The position numbers and the translations under genes are program-made. Below the pieces are notes generated by a model. It saw only the letters and a program-made list of their open reading frames with translations. It did no database searches and was not told the DNA's origin. A stretch of DNA of 64,000 bases from Phycisphaerales bacterium (GTDB lineage: Bacteria > Planctomycetota > Phycisphaerae > Phycisphaerales > SM1A02), in the NCBI GenBank assembly GCA_009691805.1, contig SIAK01000001.1, forward strand, positions 62,001 to 126,000, given 5' to 3'. Positions 1 to 8,593 of the stretch are shown here, piece after piece (position 1 is the first letter of the stretch; every line of letters begins with the position of its first letter).

Positions 1-2
1 AG

Positions 3-455
3 CGCGAGAGCGATCGACGCGATGTGTTTGAACGATACATTGGCGAGATCGCGAAGGCGTTGCATCAGATCACAGGGCACAACCCAAAGCCGATCTACGA
101 CGCGTTGCTTGTCCAGGCGCGTGCGAAAACAAAGGTGGCGGATGTCGAGCTTGATGAAGATGGTCGCGTGCTCAAGTCTGAAGCTGCATCGAGTGAGGAA
201 GACGACGACGACGACGGCGTGATCATCCTTCAAAGCGCGATTCCGAATCTGCCGACGACCACGCTTCGCGCGATTGCGCCTATCGAGTTTGACGAGGTCC
301 CGGCAGTGACGAAAACACGCGCAAGCAAGGCGAAAGTGAGTGCGCCTGTCGCGTCAGCAGCACTCAAACCAACAGCTTCAAAGGCGCCAGTCGCAAAGTC
401 GACGACGAAGAAGTCCGCAAGCCGCAGCGTCGCGGATACACCAAGTCTCTTTTGA
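3..455 (+). CDS. top6B: DNA topoisomerase VI subunit B, C-terminal end (5' truncated by window)
   Basis: The reading frame is open from the left edge and the start lies outside the window; about 150 residues are visible. The first 45 or so residues (DVFERYIGEIAKAL, then HQITG) resemble the C-terminal part of the GHKL-ATPase subunit of topoisomerase VI. After that comes an acidic stretch (EEDDDDDG) and a Lys/Ala/Ser/Thr-rich tail ending in SLF, probably a disordered DNA-contacting extension. Subunit B binds ATP, captures the second duplex and activates the cleaving A subunit. The assignment rests heavily on the next gene, 54 bp downstream on the same strand, which is clearly subunit A. The visible fragment alone would be weak evidence. 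The ATPase and transducer domains cannot be checked here. Confidence 0.75.
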   Translation, partial: RESDRRDVFERYIGEIAKALHQITGHNPKPIYDALLVQARAKTKVADVELDEDGRVLKSEAASSEEDDDDDGVIILQSAIPNLPTTTLRAIAPIEFDEVPAVTKTRASKAKVSAPVASAALKPTASKAPVAKSTTKKSASRSVADTPSLF

Positions 456-509
456 TGCGTGATGTGCAAGTTGTGTGGACTCTGTAGATTCTGAACGAAA
501 GCAATTGCC

Positions 510-1658
510 ATGGCAGCGAAGAAAACAACCACCACGCCCGCGTCCGATTTGAGTGGACGACTCAAGGAGCGCGATGCGCGCACGACGAAAAAGATCATCG
601 ACCTCGCGGAAGAGATGGTGCGCCGCGCATTGAGCGGGCAGGATCCAATCATCCAGATCCCAACCCGCGCAAAGTCCAACACACTGTGGAATGCAAAGCG
701 CGGGATTCTTGAGATGGGAAAGGCGACTGCGGCGCGACCACTCTTTGATCTCAAGACCGCCAAGCAGTTCATGCAGACGATGCTGCACTCGAACACGATT
801 AGTGATCTGATTGCAGCAGGCAAGACTAGTAGCCTTCGTGGTGTGTTTTACAAAGCGAAGCACACCGTTGCAGGCACGCGCGAGAACACGTTTGATGGTC
901 AAGACGAATCGGATCCGATTCTCGAAGATCTCGAAGTCGCGCTCGGCGCGCTGCGTGAGGAACTGCATGTTTTTGCGGAAAATCGCGGATCGATGGTGGG
1001 CAACATCACGATCGTCGACCGCGGAGACGAGATTAACTGTCGCAAGATGGGCTCCGGCGGCTACGCGCTTCCTTCCATCGTCGAGCCCGACATCATTCAG
1101 TTCAAGAAGTCCGAAGCGAAGTTCATCCTGCACGTCGAGAAAGGCACGGTCTGGAATCGCTTCAACGAAGATCGATTCTGGGAGAAGAACAATTGCATTC
1201 TCACGCACGGAGCGGGGCAGCCGCCGCGTGGTTGTCGTCGGCTACTCCAGCGCATGACACAGGAGTTGAAACTGCCGCTCATCTGCGTGCTCGATTGCGA
1301 TCCTTGGGGTCACTACATTTACAGCGTCATCAAGCAAGGATCGATCTCGCTCGCGTTTGAGAGTTCACGTCTTGCGATTCCTGAAGCGAAGTTCCTCGGC
1401 ATTCGCGCGAAAGACTTCCATCAGTGCAAACTTGATGACGCGGTGAAGATTGACCTCACCGACAACGACATCAAACGCGCGGGCGAAATCGCCGCGTACC
1501 CCTGGTTTGAAAAGCACAAGGGATGGCAGCGCGAGATCGATCAACTCTTGAAGAACGGATTCAAGATGGAAGTCGAGTCGCTCATCACGAAGGACATTTC
1601 TTACGTGACAGACACCTATGTTCCCGAACGTCTCAAGGCGCGTGACTGGATCGATTGA
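510..1658 (+). CDS. top6A: DNA topoisomerase VI subunit A (Spo11-like)
   Basis: 382 residues, ATG start. This is the DNA-cleaving subunit of a type IIB topoisomerase, which makes a transient double-strand break through a catalytic tyrosine. The winged-helix part carries SLRGVFYKAKHT, with Tyr114 as the expected nucleophile. The Toprim part shows Glu210 in HVEKGTVWNRF and the Asp262/Asp264 pair in LDCDPWGHYIY, the metal-binding set of the family. Length fits archaeal Top6A (about 350-390), with a short Lys/Thr-rich N-terminal extension. It follows the subunit B gene, so the two form the heterotetramer-encoding pair. Topo VI is typical of archaea and plants and patchy in bacteria, so transfer into this lineage is likely. 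Its 3' end faces a histidine kinase gene only 9 bp away. Confidence 0.93.
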   Translation: MAAKKTTTTPASDLSGRLKERDARTTKKIIDLAEEMVRRALSGQDPIIQIPTRAKSNTLWNAKRGILEMGKATAARPLFDLKTAKQFMQTMLHSNTISDLIAAGKTSSLRGVFYKAKHTVAGTRENTFDGQDESDPILEDLEVALGALREELHVFAENRGSMVGNITIVDRGDEINCRKMGSGGYALPSIVEPDIIQFKKSEAKFILHVEKGTVWNRFNEDRFWEKNNCILTHGAGQPPRGCRRLLQRMTQELKLPLICVLDCDPWGHYIYSVIKQGSISLAFESSRLAIPEAKFLGIRAKDFHQCKLDDAVKIDLTDNDIKRAGEIAAYPWFEKHKGWQREIDQLLKNGFKMEVESLITKDISYVTDTYVPERLKARDWID

Positions 1659-1667
1659 CGCGCGGTG

Positions 1668-2588
1668 TCAGCGCGATGGAGCAGCGGTAGGTTCCGCGCG
1701 ACGCAAGAGTGTGTCGAGCAATCCGCGGCGCGCGTTGTCTTCCGCACTGAGTGCTCTGGTTGCGGGCGGCCCTGACTTTGGTAGTCGGATGCAGAAATCG
1801 CTGCCCTTGCCAAGCTCGCTGCGCAGGTCAATACTTCCACCGTGCTCTTCCACGATGCGCCGCGTCACCGCGAGGCCGAGTCCAGATCCGCCGCCTGTTC
1901 GACTGCTGACATAGGGACGGAAAATCTCCGCGCAGCGTTCGGGTGCGATGCCAGGACCTGTGTCGACGACATGCAGGACCGCAACATCGGTGGAAGTGGG
2001 CGCATCAAGCACAAGCAAGAGCTCGCGATTGGAACCTGTGGGCATCGCGCTCAGCGCATGGTGCGCGTTGATCATGAGATTCAGGAGCGCCTGCTTGAGC
2101 AGTTGTTCGTCGACAATCGCTTCGACCGCAGTCGCGGGCGTGGCAACCCGGAGCACGACTCCGCTGCGCTCTGTTTGTGGGCGGAAGAATTCCGCGAGAT
2201 CGCCGAGCGTGCTCGCGAGATTCGTCGCCGTCGGTGCGAGATGAATGCGACCAGCGAACTTCAAGAAGTCTTCGAGGATGTGTTGAAGCCGCGCAGCTTC
2301 TCGTCCCACACTGGCGACTTTGCGTGAGAGTTGTTCGCGCGCCGCAAGAGGCAGCGCAGCGAAGTCGATCTCTTCAAGCGCGAGTTGGACATTGAGTTGA
2401 ATCGTCGAAAGCGGGTTCTTGATTTCGTGCGCAAGTCCGCCTGTCATCGAACCAAGTTCCGCAAGCCGCTCTTGTCGACGCGCGCGATCTTCTGCATGTT
2501 GCAGCCGCCGCAATCGTCGACGCACAACGATTGCGGTCACGCTCAGCGCGACGATCGCGCCAATCACCAGACCGAGTAAAAATTCCAT
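1668..2588 (-). CDS. Membrane-anchored sensor histidine kinase without an input domain
   Basis: 306 residues. One N-terminal membrane helix (about residues 3-22) is followed by a short charged helix and then the HisKA dimerisation box LAHEIKNPL, with His54 as the phosphorylated residue. The HATPase_c domain has the N box NLMINAHH, the G1 motif DTGPGIAP and the G2 motif GGSGLGLAV. The class resembles NtrB/AtoS-type kinases, but no PAS, GAF or periplasmic sensor domain fits in the remaining length. Signal detection must therefore come through the membrane helix or a partner. No response regulator gene lies beside it, so it is an orphan here. It converges on top6A with 9 bp between the stops; a functional link to topoisomerase VI is not implied. 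Confidence 0.88.
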   Translation of the reverse strand: MEFLLGLVIGAIVALSVTAIVVRRRLRRLQHAEDRARRQERLAELGSMTGGLAHEIKNPLSTIQLNVQLALEEIDFAALPLAAREQLSRKVASVGREAARLQHILEDFLKFAGRIHLAPTATNLASTLGDLAEFFRPQTERSGVVLRVATPATAVEAIVDEQLLKQALLNLMINAHHALSAMPTGSNRELLLVLDAPTSTDVAVLHVVDTGPGIAPERCAEIFRPYVSSRTGGGSGLGLAVTRRIVEEHGGSIDLRSELGKGSDFCIRLPKSGPPATRALSAEDNARRGLLDTLLRRAEPTAAPSR

Positions 2589-2658
2589 GCAGCGTGAGCC
2601 TATGCGGTAGAAGCGCGCGAATACACGCGAGACCTGCGTCTAGGACGGAAAGCGCAAC

Positions 2659-2979
2659 TCAGGCTTCCGCAATGTCTTTGGTATTCGATAGATTCGTGCG
2701 TTCCGCACGCGGCACGCGAGAGCCGAGCGAGCGCACCAGTGTTGCGGACCAACCCTTTTCGGATTCGCGCGCCGAGTACACGACGCGTTCACCGTCGCGC
2801 ACCGTTCGGAAACCTTCGGATTGTTCGATGACGGTGAAGTGCAGAAAAATGTCTTGATTCTGCGGACCCACGATGAATCCAAATCCCTTGCGAGGATCGA
2901 ACCACTTCACAACGCCTTCAATTTCGTGGATGGGGTCGGGGGAATTCTGGTTGCCATCTGACTGTTGTCCACTCGCCAT
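2659..2979 (-). CDS. Cold-shock domain protein (CspA-like) with long tails
   Basis: 106 residues from the ATG at 2979, which has GGGAG about 8 nt upstream. An in-frame GTG at 3006 would add nine residues, but it sits inside an inverted repeat and is less likely. The cold-shock OB-fold covers about residues 18-85, with RNP1 as KGFGFIV and RNP2 as DIFLHFTVI, both needed for single-stranded RNA or DNA binding. The N-terminal leader is rich in Ser, Gln and Asn, and the C-terminal tail is basic. Typical CspA is about 67 residues, so both ends are extended. The role is probably nucleic-acid chaperoning and antitermination. It lies downstream of pnp on the same strand, separated by a strong terminator, so it is probably transcribed separately. 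Confidence 0.9.
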   Translation of the reverse strand: MASGQQSDGNQNSPDPIHEIEGVVKWFDPRKGFGFIVGPQNQDIFLHFTVIEQSEGFRTVRDGERVVYSARESEKGWSATLVRSLGSRVPRAERTNLSNTKDIAEA

Positions 2980-2996
2980 GCCACGACTCCCAGAAT

Positions 2997-3026
2997 GAGT
3001 TCCCACTACACCGCTCTAGGGAACTC
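2997..3026 (-). promoter_or_regulatory. Inverted repeat in the cold-shock gene leader
   Basis: GAGTTCCC (2997-3004) and GGGAACTC (3019-3026) form perfect 8-bp arms with a 14-nt spacer. The repeat ends about 18 nt before the preferred ATG of the cold-shock gene. In mRNA it would be a 5'-UTR hairpin close to the ribosome site; as DNA it could be an operator. Structured leaders are known to control cspA-family genes, but control by this element is inference. Confidence 0.45.
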
Positions 3027-3084
3027 CTCAGTACCCAGTCAGCACCTGTGATTGTGGTGCGTAAATATGGGTTGTGCAAGTAAA

Positions 3085-3113
3085 GAGGGCCGAGCTTTTG
3101 AAGCTCGGCCCTC
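3085..3113 (-). terminator. Rho-independent terminator after pnp
   Basis: A perfect 13-bp stem (GAGGGCCGAGCTT at 3085-3097, AAGCTCGGCCCTC at 3101-3113) has a 3-nt loop. It lies 67 nt past the pnp stop and is followed on the minus strand by TTTACTT. The minus-strand T tract is short. A longer T run follows on the plus strand (around 3123-3128), so the structure may stop transcription from either side. Confidence 0.75.
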
Positions 3114-3179
3114 GGGGACTGCATTTTTTGCCGACTGCGATGGCGGGTAAAAAATCCGAAGGCTTGCGCCAAACGGGTT

Positions 3180-5342
3180 TTAGACGCCAGTCGCTGCGGG
3201 TTCAGACCTTTGCTCGCGGAGGATCGCCTTGCGAGAAAGTTTGATGCGCCCGTTCTCGTCGACCTGCACAACCTTGACGGTGATGGTGTCGCCGATTTTC
3301 ACGACCTCGTTGACGTTCTTCACGAAGCCGTCTGCGAGCTCGGAAACGTGGCACATGCCGTCGGTTCCTGGCGCGAGTTCGACAAAGCAACCGAACTCCT
3401 TGATCGCCACAACCTTGCCTGTGTAGACCGCGCCGACGCGGATTTCCGCGCCGAGTGCTTCGACCGCAGCCTTCGCACGCATCGCCGCTTCAGCGTTCGA
3501 GCATGCGATGAAGACGGTGCCGTCTTCTTCGATGTCGATCTGTGCGCCTGTCGACTCTTGAATGCCGCGAATCGTCTTGCCGCCAGGACCGATGAGCTTG
3601 CCGATCTTCTCAGGGTCGATCTTCACGATGGTGATGCGTGGAGCCAATGGAGAAATGTCAGCGCGTGGAGCGGCAATCGTCTCTTCCATCAACTTGATGA
3701 TGTGAAGACGACCGCGAAGTGCCTGCGCGAAGATCATTTCAATCTCCTTCACACCAAGACCGCGTGCCTTGAGATCGAGCTGAATGCCGGTGATGCCTTC
3801 GCGCGTTCCCGAGACCTTGAAGTCCATCTCGCCGAAGAAATCTTCTTCGCCGATGATGTCCGTCACGTGCGTGACCTTACCGTCGGTGTCGGTGAAACGA
3901 CCAACGGAGATGCCCGCGCATGTGCCCTTGATAGGGACGCCTGCGTCCATGAGTGCGAGGCAACCGCCGCACACGCTAGCCATGCTTGAAGAACCGTTCG
4001 ACTCGGTGATGTCGCTCACGATGCGAATCGTGTATGGGAAATCTTCAGGTGCAGGAAGAATGCCCAAGAGCGAACGTTCCGCAAGCGCGCCGTGACCGAC
4101 TTCGCGTCGACCAGGACCTGCGATGCGTCCCGCTTCACCCGTGCAGAAGGGAGGGAAGTTGTAGTGGAGGTAGAACTTCTTCGCGTACTCAGAGAGAAGA
4201 CCGTCGACGATTTGCTCGTCTTTCTTCGTACCAAGTGTGCACGTGACGAGGCTCTGCGTTTCGCCGCGTTGGAAGAACGCCGAACCGTGCGTGCGTGGGA
4301 AAATCGCCGTCGACATATCGAGCGCACGAATCTCATCGAGCCCACGACCGTCTGCGCGAATGCCGTACTGCGACACAAGCTTGTGCGTGACCTTCTTCTC
4401 AAGCTTCTGGAATGCTTCCTTCGCTTGACGCTGACGCTTCTCTGCCTTCATGTGCTCGCCGTAGGTGAGCCCGTCAGCGATCGAGAAGTGTGTCTTGAGG
4501 ATCTCATCGCGCAGTGCGCCGACTGCCGCATTGCGCGCAGCCTTGCTGTGAATCTTGCGCGCTTCGATCATGCGGTCGTACGCCTTCTCGGTGACGAGCG
4601 CGGTGACTTCCGCCGCTGGAAGTTGAAGTTCGCCCATGCGCTTCTCGGGTGCGCCGCACTTCGCGCGGAGCTCTTCCATGAGATCGAGAATTGGCTTGAC
4701 GCCCTCTTCGTACGCGAAGTTCACTGCGCGCAACATCGTGGCTTCATCCACTTCCGCTGCGCCGACTTCGATCATGTTGATGCCGTCCTTGTGCCCTGAG
4801 AGCACAAGGTCGAGATCGCTGTAATCCATCTGCGCTTGGGTTGGATTGAGGACGAAGGCTTCGCCTGATTCCGTGATGATGCGACCAACGCGAACGGTCG
4901 CGACTGGGCCGAGGAACGGTGCATCGGTGATGTGCAGCGCCGCAGCAGCTGCGCAGCATGCGATCATGTCCGCGTCATTCTGTCCGTCATGGCTGAAGAC
5001 GATCGTCTGCAACTGAATCTCGTCGAGGAATCCCTCGGGAAACAGTGGACGAATCGGACGATCCATCATTCTCATCGTGAGGACTTCCTTCTCCGAAGGC
5101 TGACCTTCACGCTTGCGGAAACCGCCGGGATACTTGCCTGCTGCAGGCGTCTTCTCGCGGTAATCGCAGGTGAGTGGGAAGAAGTCGATACCCAAACGTG
5201 GGTTCGCGCGCACAGCGGTCGCGAGGACGACTGTGTCGGCGTAGGTTGCCATGACGGCGCCGTGCGCGAGCTTCGCGACGCGGCCTGTTTCAAGACGGAG
5301 CATGCGCCCGCCGATGAGCTTTTCAACAATTGTGACTGCCAT
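3180..5342 (-). CDS. pnp: Polyribonucleotide nucleotidyltransferase (PNPase)
   Basis: 720 residues from the ATG at 5342, preceded by AGGAAG about 12 nt upstream; an upstream in-frame start at 5369 is unlikely. PNPase degrades RNA 3' to 5' using phosphate and can add tails. Two RNase PH-like domains flank a helical linker, followed by a KH domain (KIGKLIGPGGKTIRGI, about residues 560-615) and an S1 domain (GAVYTGKVVAIKEFGCFVEL) near the end. The phosphorolytic-core segment GRREVGHGALAERSL is intact. Length matches the family (about 700-720). It lies downstream of rpsO on the same strand, the classic rpsO-pnp order. Hairpins in its leader suggest post-transcriptional control like that of E. coli pnp (inference). 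Confidence 0.98.
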   Translation of the reverse strand: MAVTIVEKLIGGRMLRLETGRVAKLAHGAVMATYADTVVLATAVRANPRLGIDFFPLTCDYREKTPAAGKYPGGFRKREGQPSEKEVLTMRMMDRPIRPLFPEGFLDEIQLQTIVFSHDGQNDADMIACCAAAAALHITDAPFLGPVATVRVGRIITESGEAFVLNPTQAQMDYSDLDLVLSGHKDGINMIEVGAAEVDEATMLRAVNFAYEEGVKPILDLMEELRAKCGAPEKRMGELQLPAAEVTALVTEKAYDRMIEARKIHSKAARNAAVGALRDEILKTHFSIADGLTYGEHMKAEKRQRQAKEAFQKLEKKVTHKLVSQYGIRADGRGLDEIRALDMSTAIFPRTHGSAFFQRGETQSLVTCTLGTKKDEQIVDGLLSEYAKKFYLHYNFPPFCTGEAGRIAGPGRREVGHGALAERSLLGILPAPEDFPYTIRIVSDITESNGSSSMASVCGGCLALMDAGVPIKGTCAGISVGRFTDTDGKVTHVTDIIGEEDFFGEMDFKVSGTREGITGIQLDLKARGLGVKEIEMIFAQALRGRLHIIKLMEETIAAPRADISPLAPRITIVKIDPEKIGKLIGPGGKTIRGIQESTGAQIDIEEDGTVFIACSNAEAAMRAKAAVEALGAEIRVGAVYTGKVVAIKEFGCFVELAPGTDGMCHVSELADGFVKNVNEVVKIGDTITVKVVQVDENGRIKLSRKAILREQRSEPAATGV

Positions 5343-5368
5343 AAATGAACTGAACTTCCTGCTCCGCA

Positions 5369-5407
5369 TTCGACGGAGCGCTTTGAGGTGATTCGCGCGC
5401 GAATCAC
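5369..5407 (-). promoter_or_regulatory. Double hairpin in the pnp leader
   Basis: Upstream of pnp, reading on the minus strand, there is first a perfect 20-nt palindrome, GTGATTCGCGCGCGAATCAC (5388-5407). A second stem with arms GCTCCG and CGGAGC around a 7-nt loop (about 5371-5389) follows immediately, with the AGGAAG ribosome site after it. E. coli pnp is autoregulated through a leader hairpin cut by RNase III. A similar arrangement here is inferred from position and structure only. Confidence 0.5.
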
Positions 5408-5601
5408 GTGGAGTCGATCAGAAGGATGACCCCACACGCGCACGAAGCGCCGCGTTGGACGGAAGCAGGCATGGAGCAGTCTGCATGGAGGAATGTGGGA
5501 TTAACGCGTGAGCACGCGGCAACCTTCCAATCTCTCGCAATCTGTTCGACGCCCGCTGCCGCCCTACATATCTGGTTGCGGCGCGATGACGAAGAACGAG
5601 A

Positions 5602-5871
5602 TTACTTGCGCAGACCGAGTCGCTTGATAAGGTCTTGGTAGACCGAGCGATCCGTGCGCGCGAGATACTTGAGAAGACGATTGCGCTGACCCACCATGAG
5701 AAGCAATCCGCGACGCGACGCGTGATCTTTCGCGTGAACGCGGAAATGATCTTGAAGCGAAGTGATGCGCTCGGTGAGGATCGAGACTTGAACTTCGGGA
5801 GATCCCGTGTCCTTGTCGTGGCGTGCGCCGCCCTGAATGGTTTCGGACATTTTTGCTGCTGAGATAGTCAT
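5602..5871 (-). CDS. rpsO: 30S ribosomal protein S15
   Basis: 89 residues from the ATG at 5871, which matches the family length and alignment; the ATG at 5850 would be too short. The signature [15 protein letters not shown], the segment [22 protein letters not shown] and the ending LIKRLGLRK are typical of S15. The protein binds 16S rRNA helices h20-h22 and organises the central domain of the small subunit. No strong Shine-Dalgarno sequence is visible. About 259 nt separate it from pnp downstream, enough for a processed intergenic region. It is divergent from the carboxylase gene at 6091. Confidence 0.97.
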   Translation of the reverse strand: MTISAAKMSETIQGGARHDKDTGSPEVQVSILTERITSLQDHFRVHAKDHASRRGLLLMVGQRNRLLKYLARTDRSVYQDLIKRLGLRK

Positions 5872-6090
5872 AAACTGCTTGGACGGCAATCCCGCCGTCG
5901 GCTCCTGTGCTCGTGGTTGCGAATCGAAGAGGATAGTGGAGCCATCGCTCCTCTGCAAGCGCTCGGGCAGTTTCTTGCAGACTTCTGCGCTTGGTCGAAG
6001 AACGTCCTGAGGTGGTTATTCTCCGAAAGCCGTCTTGAACTGTTCTCCCTGGTGGCGGCTTCCTATCTTCCGTACCCTGCGACGCATCCA

Positions 6091-7773
6091 ATGCCCTCTT
6101 CGAGCACCTCTTCCCACGCTTTGACGCCACTCGGACTCGCGACTGCCGAATATCTCGCGGAAGCGACGCTCATCGAAGCGGGCGGCGGCGCGTCGGGGGT
6201 GAAGCGGCAGCATGCGAATGGGCGGCTGACCGCCCGCGAACGCATCGCGAATCTGGTCGACGAAGGCGCGGAGATCTTTGAGTGCGGGTTGTTTTTCGCT
6301 CGCAAGATGTACACGGAGTACGGCGGCGCAGCGGCGGCTGGTGTCGTGACGGTCATTGCGAAAGTGGATGGTCGGCTTTCGATGATCGTCGCCAACGACG
6401 CGACGGTGAAGGCGGGCGCGTTTTTCCCGATGACGTGTAAGAAGGTGATTCGCGCGCAGATGATTGCGGAGCGCGCGCGATTGCCGCTGCTCTATCTCGT
6501 CGACAGCGCGGGCGTGTTTCTTCCGCTGCAAGAAGACATCTTTCCAGACACGGATGATTTCGGGCGCATCTTTCGCAACAACGCAGTGATCAGCGCGAAG
6601 GGCATTCCGCAAATCGCAGCGATCATGGGAAATTGCGTCGCGGGTGGCGGCTATCTCCCGGTGCTGTGCGACACCATTCTCATGACGGAAGGCAGCGGCT
6701 TGTATCTCGCAGGTCCTGCGCTTGTGAAAGCAGCGATCGGTCAAGAGGTCACGAGTGAAGATCTCGGCGGCGCAGCGATGCACGCGCAGATTGCAGGCAC
6801 GATTGATTTTCGCGAGAAGGATGATGCGTCGTGTCTCAAGCGCATTCGCAGTCTCATGCAAGCGAATCGATCTTCGCCCGCAGCAGCGATCCCGCCGATT
6901 GCCGCGCGCGCGCCGCGTCGAGCAGCGGAGGATGTGTACAGCGTGTTCAAGAGCGAATCGGGAACGCAGTACGACGCAGTGGAGTTGCTCGCGTGCATCG
7001 TCGATGAAGGCGCGTTTGATGAGTATCGCGCGGAATTCGGCATGAGCATCGTCTGTGCGTACGCGCGCATCGGTGGATTTCCCTGCGGCATCGTGGCGAA
7101 TCAGAAGAAGCTCACGCAACGCAAGATGCCAGGTGGCAAGGTTGGTCCATCGGTTGCGGCGAACATGCCCGCGGTGATTTATGACGACAGCGCGGACAAG
7201 TCAGCGCGCTTCATCATGGATTGCAATCAGAAGCGATTGCCGATCATCTTCGTATGCGACACAACAGGATTCATGGTCGGTCGGGATAGCGAACAGGGCG
7301 GCATCATTCGCTCGGGCGCGAAAATGGTGAACGCAATGGCGAACTGCGCGGTGCCGAAAATCACACTGGTGGTTGGCGGTTCCTATGGCGCGGGCAACTA
7401 CGCGATGTGTGGACGCGCGTTCGATCCGCTCTTCACGATGGCGTGGCCAGGCGCGAAGTTTGCAGTGATGGGCGCAGCGCAAGCAGCAGGCACGCTGTTA
7501 CAAATCGATCTCTCCGCGCGGGAAAAACGCGGCGAACAGATCGACGAAGCAACGCGCAAACAACTGCACGCCGCCGTGAGCGCGAGTTACAACGAGCAAC
7601 AAGATATTCGTTACGCAGCGAGCCGCGGTTGGGTCGATCGCATCATCGAACCGCACAACACGCGCGCGGAACTCATCCTCGCGCTGCGCGTTGCTGCGCA
7701 AGCGCCGTTTGAATCACCCGCAGGCGCTGTCGCAACCGACGCGCCGTTTCGCACAGGCGTGCTGCAAACTTAA
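6091..7773 (+). CDS. Acyl-CoA carboxylase, carboxyltransferase (beta) subunit
   Basis: 560 residues from the ATG at 6091; the longer open frame from 5917 is noncoding leader opposite the rpsO start. It transfers CO2 from carboxybiotin to an acyl-CoA. Two crotonase-fold halves are visible. The N half has GNCVAGGGYLPVLCD and the C half has GGSYGAGNYAMCGRAFDP followed by PGAKFAVMGAAQAAGTL, which form the oxyanion and biotin-side motifs. The C-half pattern is closest to methylcrotonyl-CoA or geranyl-CoA carboxylase beta chains rather than AccD. No biotin carboxylase or carrier-protein gene lies beside it, so the partner must be elsewhere and the substrate is uncertain. Its stop overlaps the end of the convergent PEP-CTERM gene by 4 bp. 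Confidence 0.9.
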   Translation: MPSSSTSSHALTPLGLATAEYLAEATLIEAGGGASGVKRQHANGRLTARERIANLVDEGAEIFECGLFFARKMYTEYGGAAAAGVVTVIAKVDGRLSMIVANDATVKAGAFFPMTCKKVIRAQMIAERARLPLLYLVDSAGVFLPLQEDIFPDTDDFGRIFRNNAVISAKGIPQIAAIMGNCVAGGGYLPVLCDTILMTEGSGLYLAGPALVKAAIGQEVTSEDLGGAAMHAQIAGTIDFREKDDASCLKRIRSLMQANRSSPAAAIPPIAARAPRRAAEDVYSVFKSESGTQYDAVELLACIVDEGAFDEYRAEFGMSIVCAYARIGGFPCGIVANQKKLTQRKMPGGKVGPSVAANMPAVIYDDSADKSARFIMDCNQKRLPIIFVCDTTGFMVGRDSEQGGIIRSGAKMVNAMANCAVPKITLVVGGSYGAGNYAMCGRAFDPLFTMAWPGAKFAVMGAAQAAGTLLQIDLSAREKRGEQIDEATRKQLHAAVSASYNEQQDIRYAASRGWVDRIIEPHNTRAELILALRVAAQAPFESPAGAVATDAPFRTGVLQT

Positions 7774-8537
7774 CTTTTGTCTTGCGTGGTTCGTCGCTTG
7801 CGTGTGAACGCGAGCAAGCCTGCGACGCCAAAGAGCGCGATCGCGCCTGGCGCTGGAATGATGGTGTATTCGAGCTCGAGGCTCGGAACAAATCCGCCCG
7901 CCGCTGCGTGTGCGCTGTCGAGTCGTCGCGCTGTACCGATGGCGGATTCATCGCCGAGCAGGAGCCAACCGAAGTTCTCTGTTGGGTTCGCGAGCCACGC
8001 TTCGACATCTGCGCGCAATGACTCGCTCGTCAAATGCTGCATCCCCAACACCGTGGTGCTCGCCGTCGCGCTCGCGATCGATTCAAAACTTCCGCCTGAT
8101 TGCGACCATGCGGTTCCTCCAAGCGCGCCGTTCGACGAAGCCCACTGCCAGGTGCAATCACCGAGCATTGCAGCAACACCGACGGACTCCGTGCCCGCTG
8201 GATCACTCGCACCCGTCGTCCATTGCGCGGTGCCGCGATGCAGTGACATGGGACGGACTCCGCCATTGCCCTGCGCGACATTCATGTTCACGCGCGCCGA
8301 GAGCAAGAGTGCGCCTTCTGGCAGCGCGGCGAGATCGAAGCGCAGTAACGCGCGGCGGGTGAGTCCTTGATTCGTTCTTCCCGCGAAGAGGTACTGCCCA
8401 CTGCCATTGGCGCCGTTCGCGTCCTCTTGATAGATCGTCGCACTCTGCGTTGCAGCGAGGGTGACAAAATCACCAAGCGCGTTCGAGGCGCATGCGCATG
8501 CAGTACTGCAGAGGAAGATGGAAAGTGCGCGTTGCAT
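7770..8537 (-). CDS. Secreted DNRLRE-like domain protein with PEP-CTERM sorting signal
   Basis: 255 residues. A signal peptide (about residues 1-22, ending near ALG) is followed by a beta-rich domain. FVTLAATQSATIYQED, RRALLRFDLAALPEGA and the SLRADVEAWL segment match the DNRLRE pattern of surface proteins (disaggregatase-related). The C-terminus is a tripartite sorting signal: PAPGAIA (from about residue 228), a hydrophobic helix and TRKRR. This predicts processing by an exosortase and attachment to, or release from, the outer surface. No exosortase gene is in the window. It is divergent from rdgB, with 56 bp between the starts. Confidence 0.8.
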   Translation of the reverse strand: MQRALSIFLCSTACACASNALGDFVTLAATQSATIYQEDANGANGSGQYLFAGRTNQGLTRRALLRFDLAALPEGALLLSARVNMNVAQGNGGVRPMSLHRGTAQWTTGASDPAGTESVGVAAMLGDCTWQWASSNGALGGTAWSQSGGSFESIASATASTTVLGMQHLTSESLRADVEAWLANPTENFGWLLLGDESAIGTARRLDSAHAAAGGFVPSLELEYTIIPAPGAIALFGVAGLLAFTRKRRTTQDKS

Positions 8538-8593
8538 AGAGACTCAGAACGCTCCGACGGGAGTGCGTGCTACTCTGACACCAACCGCCGCTC

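Noticed and set aside
5917..6090. 58-residue N-terminal extension of the carboxyltransferase
   Set aside because: It lies in the divergent gap opposite the rpsO start; the family begins near the ATG at 6091.
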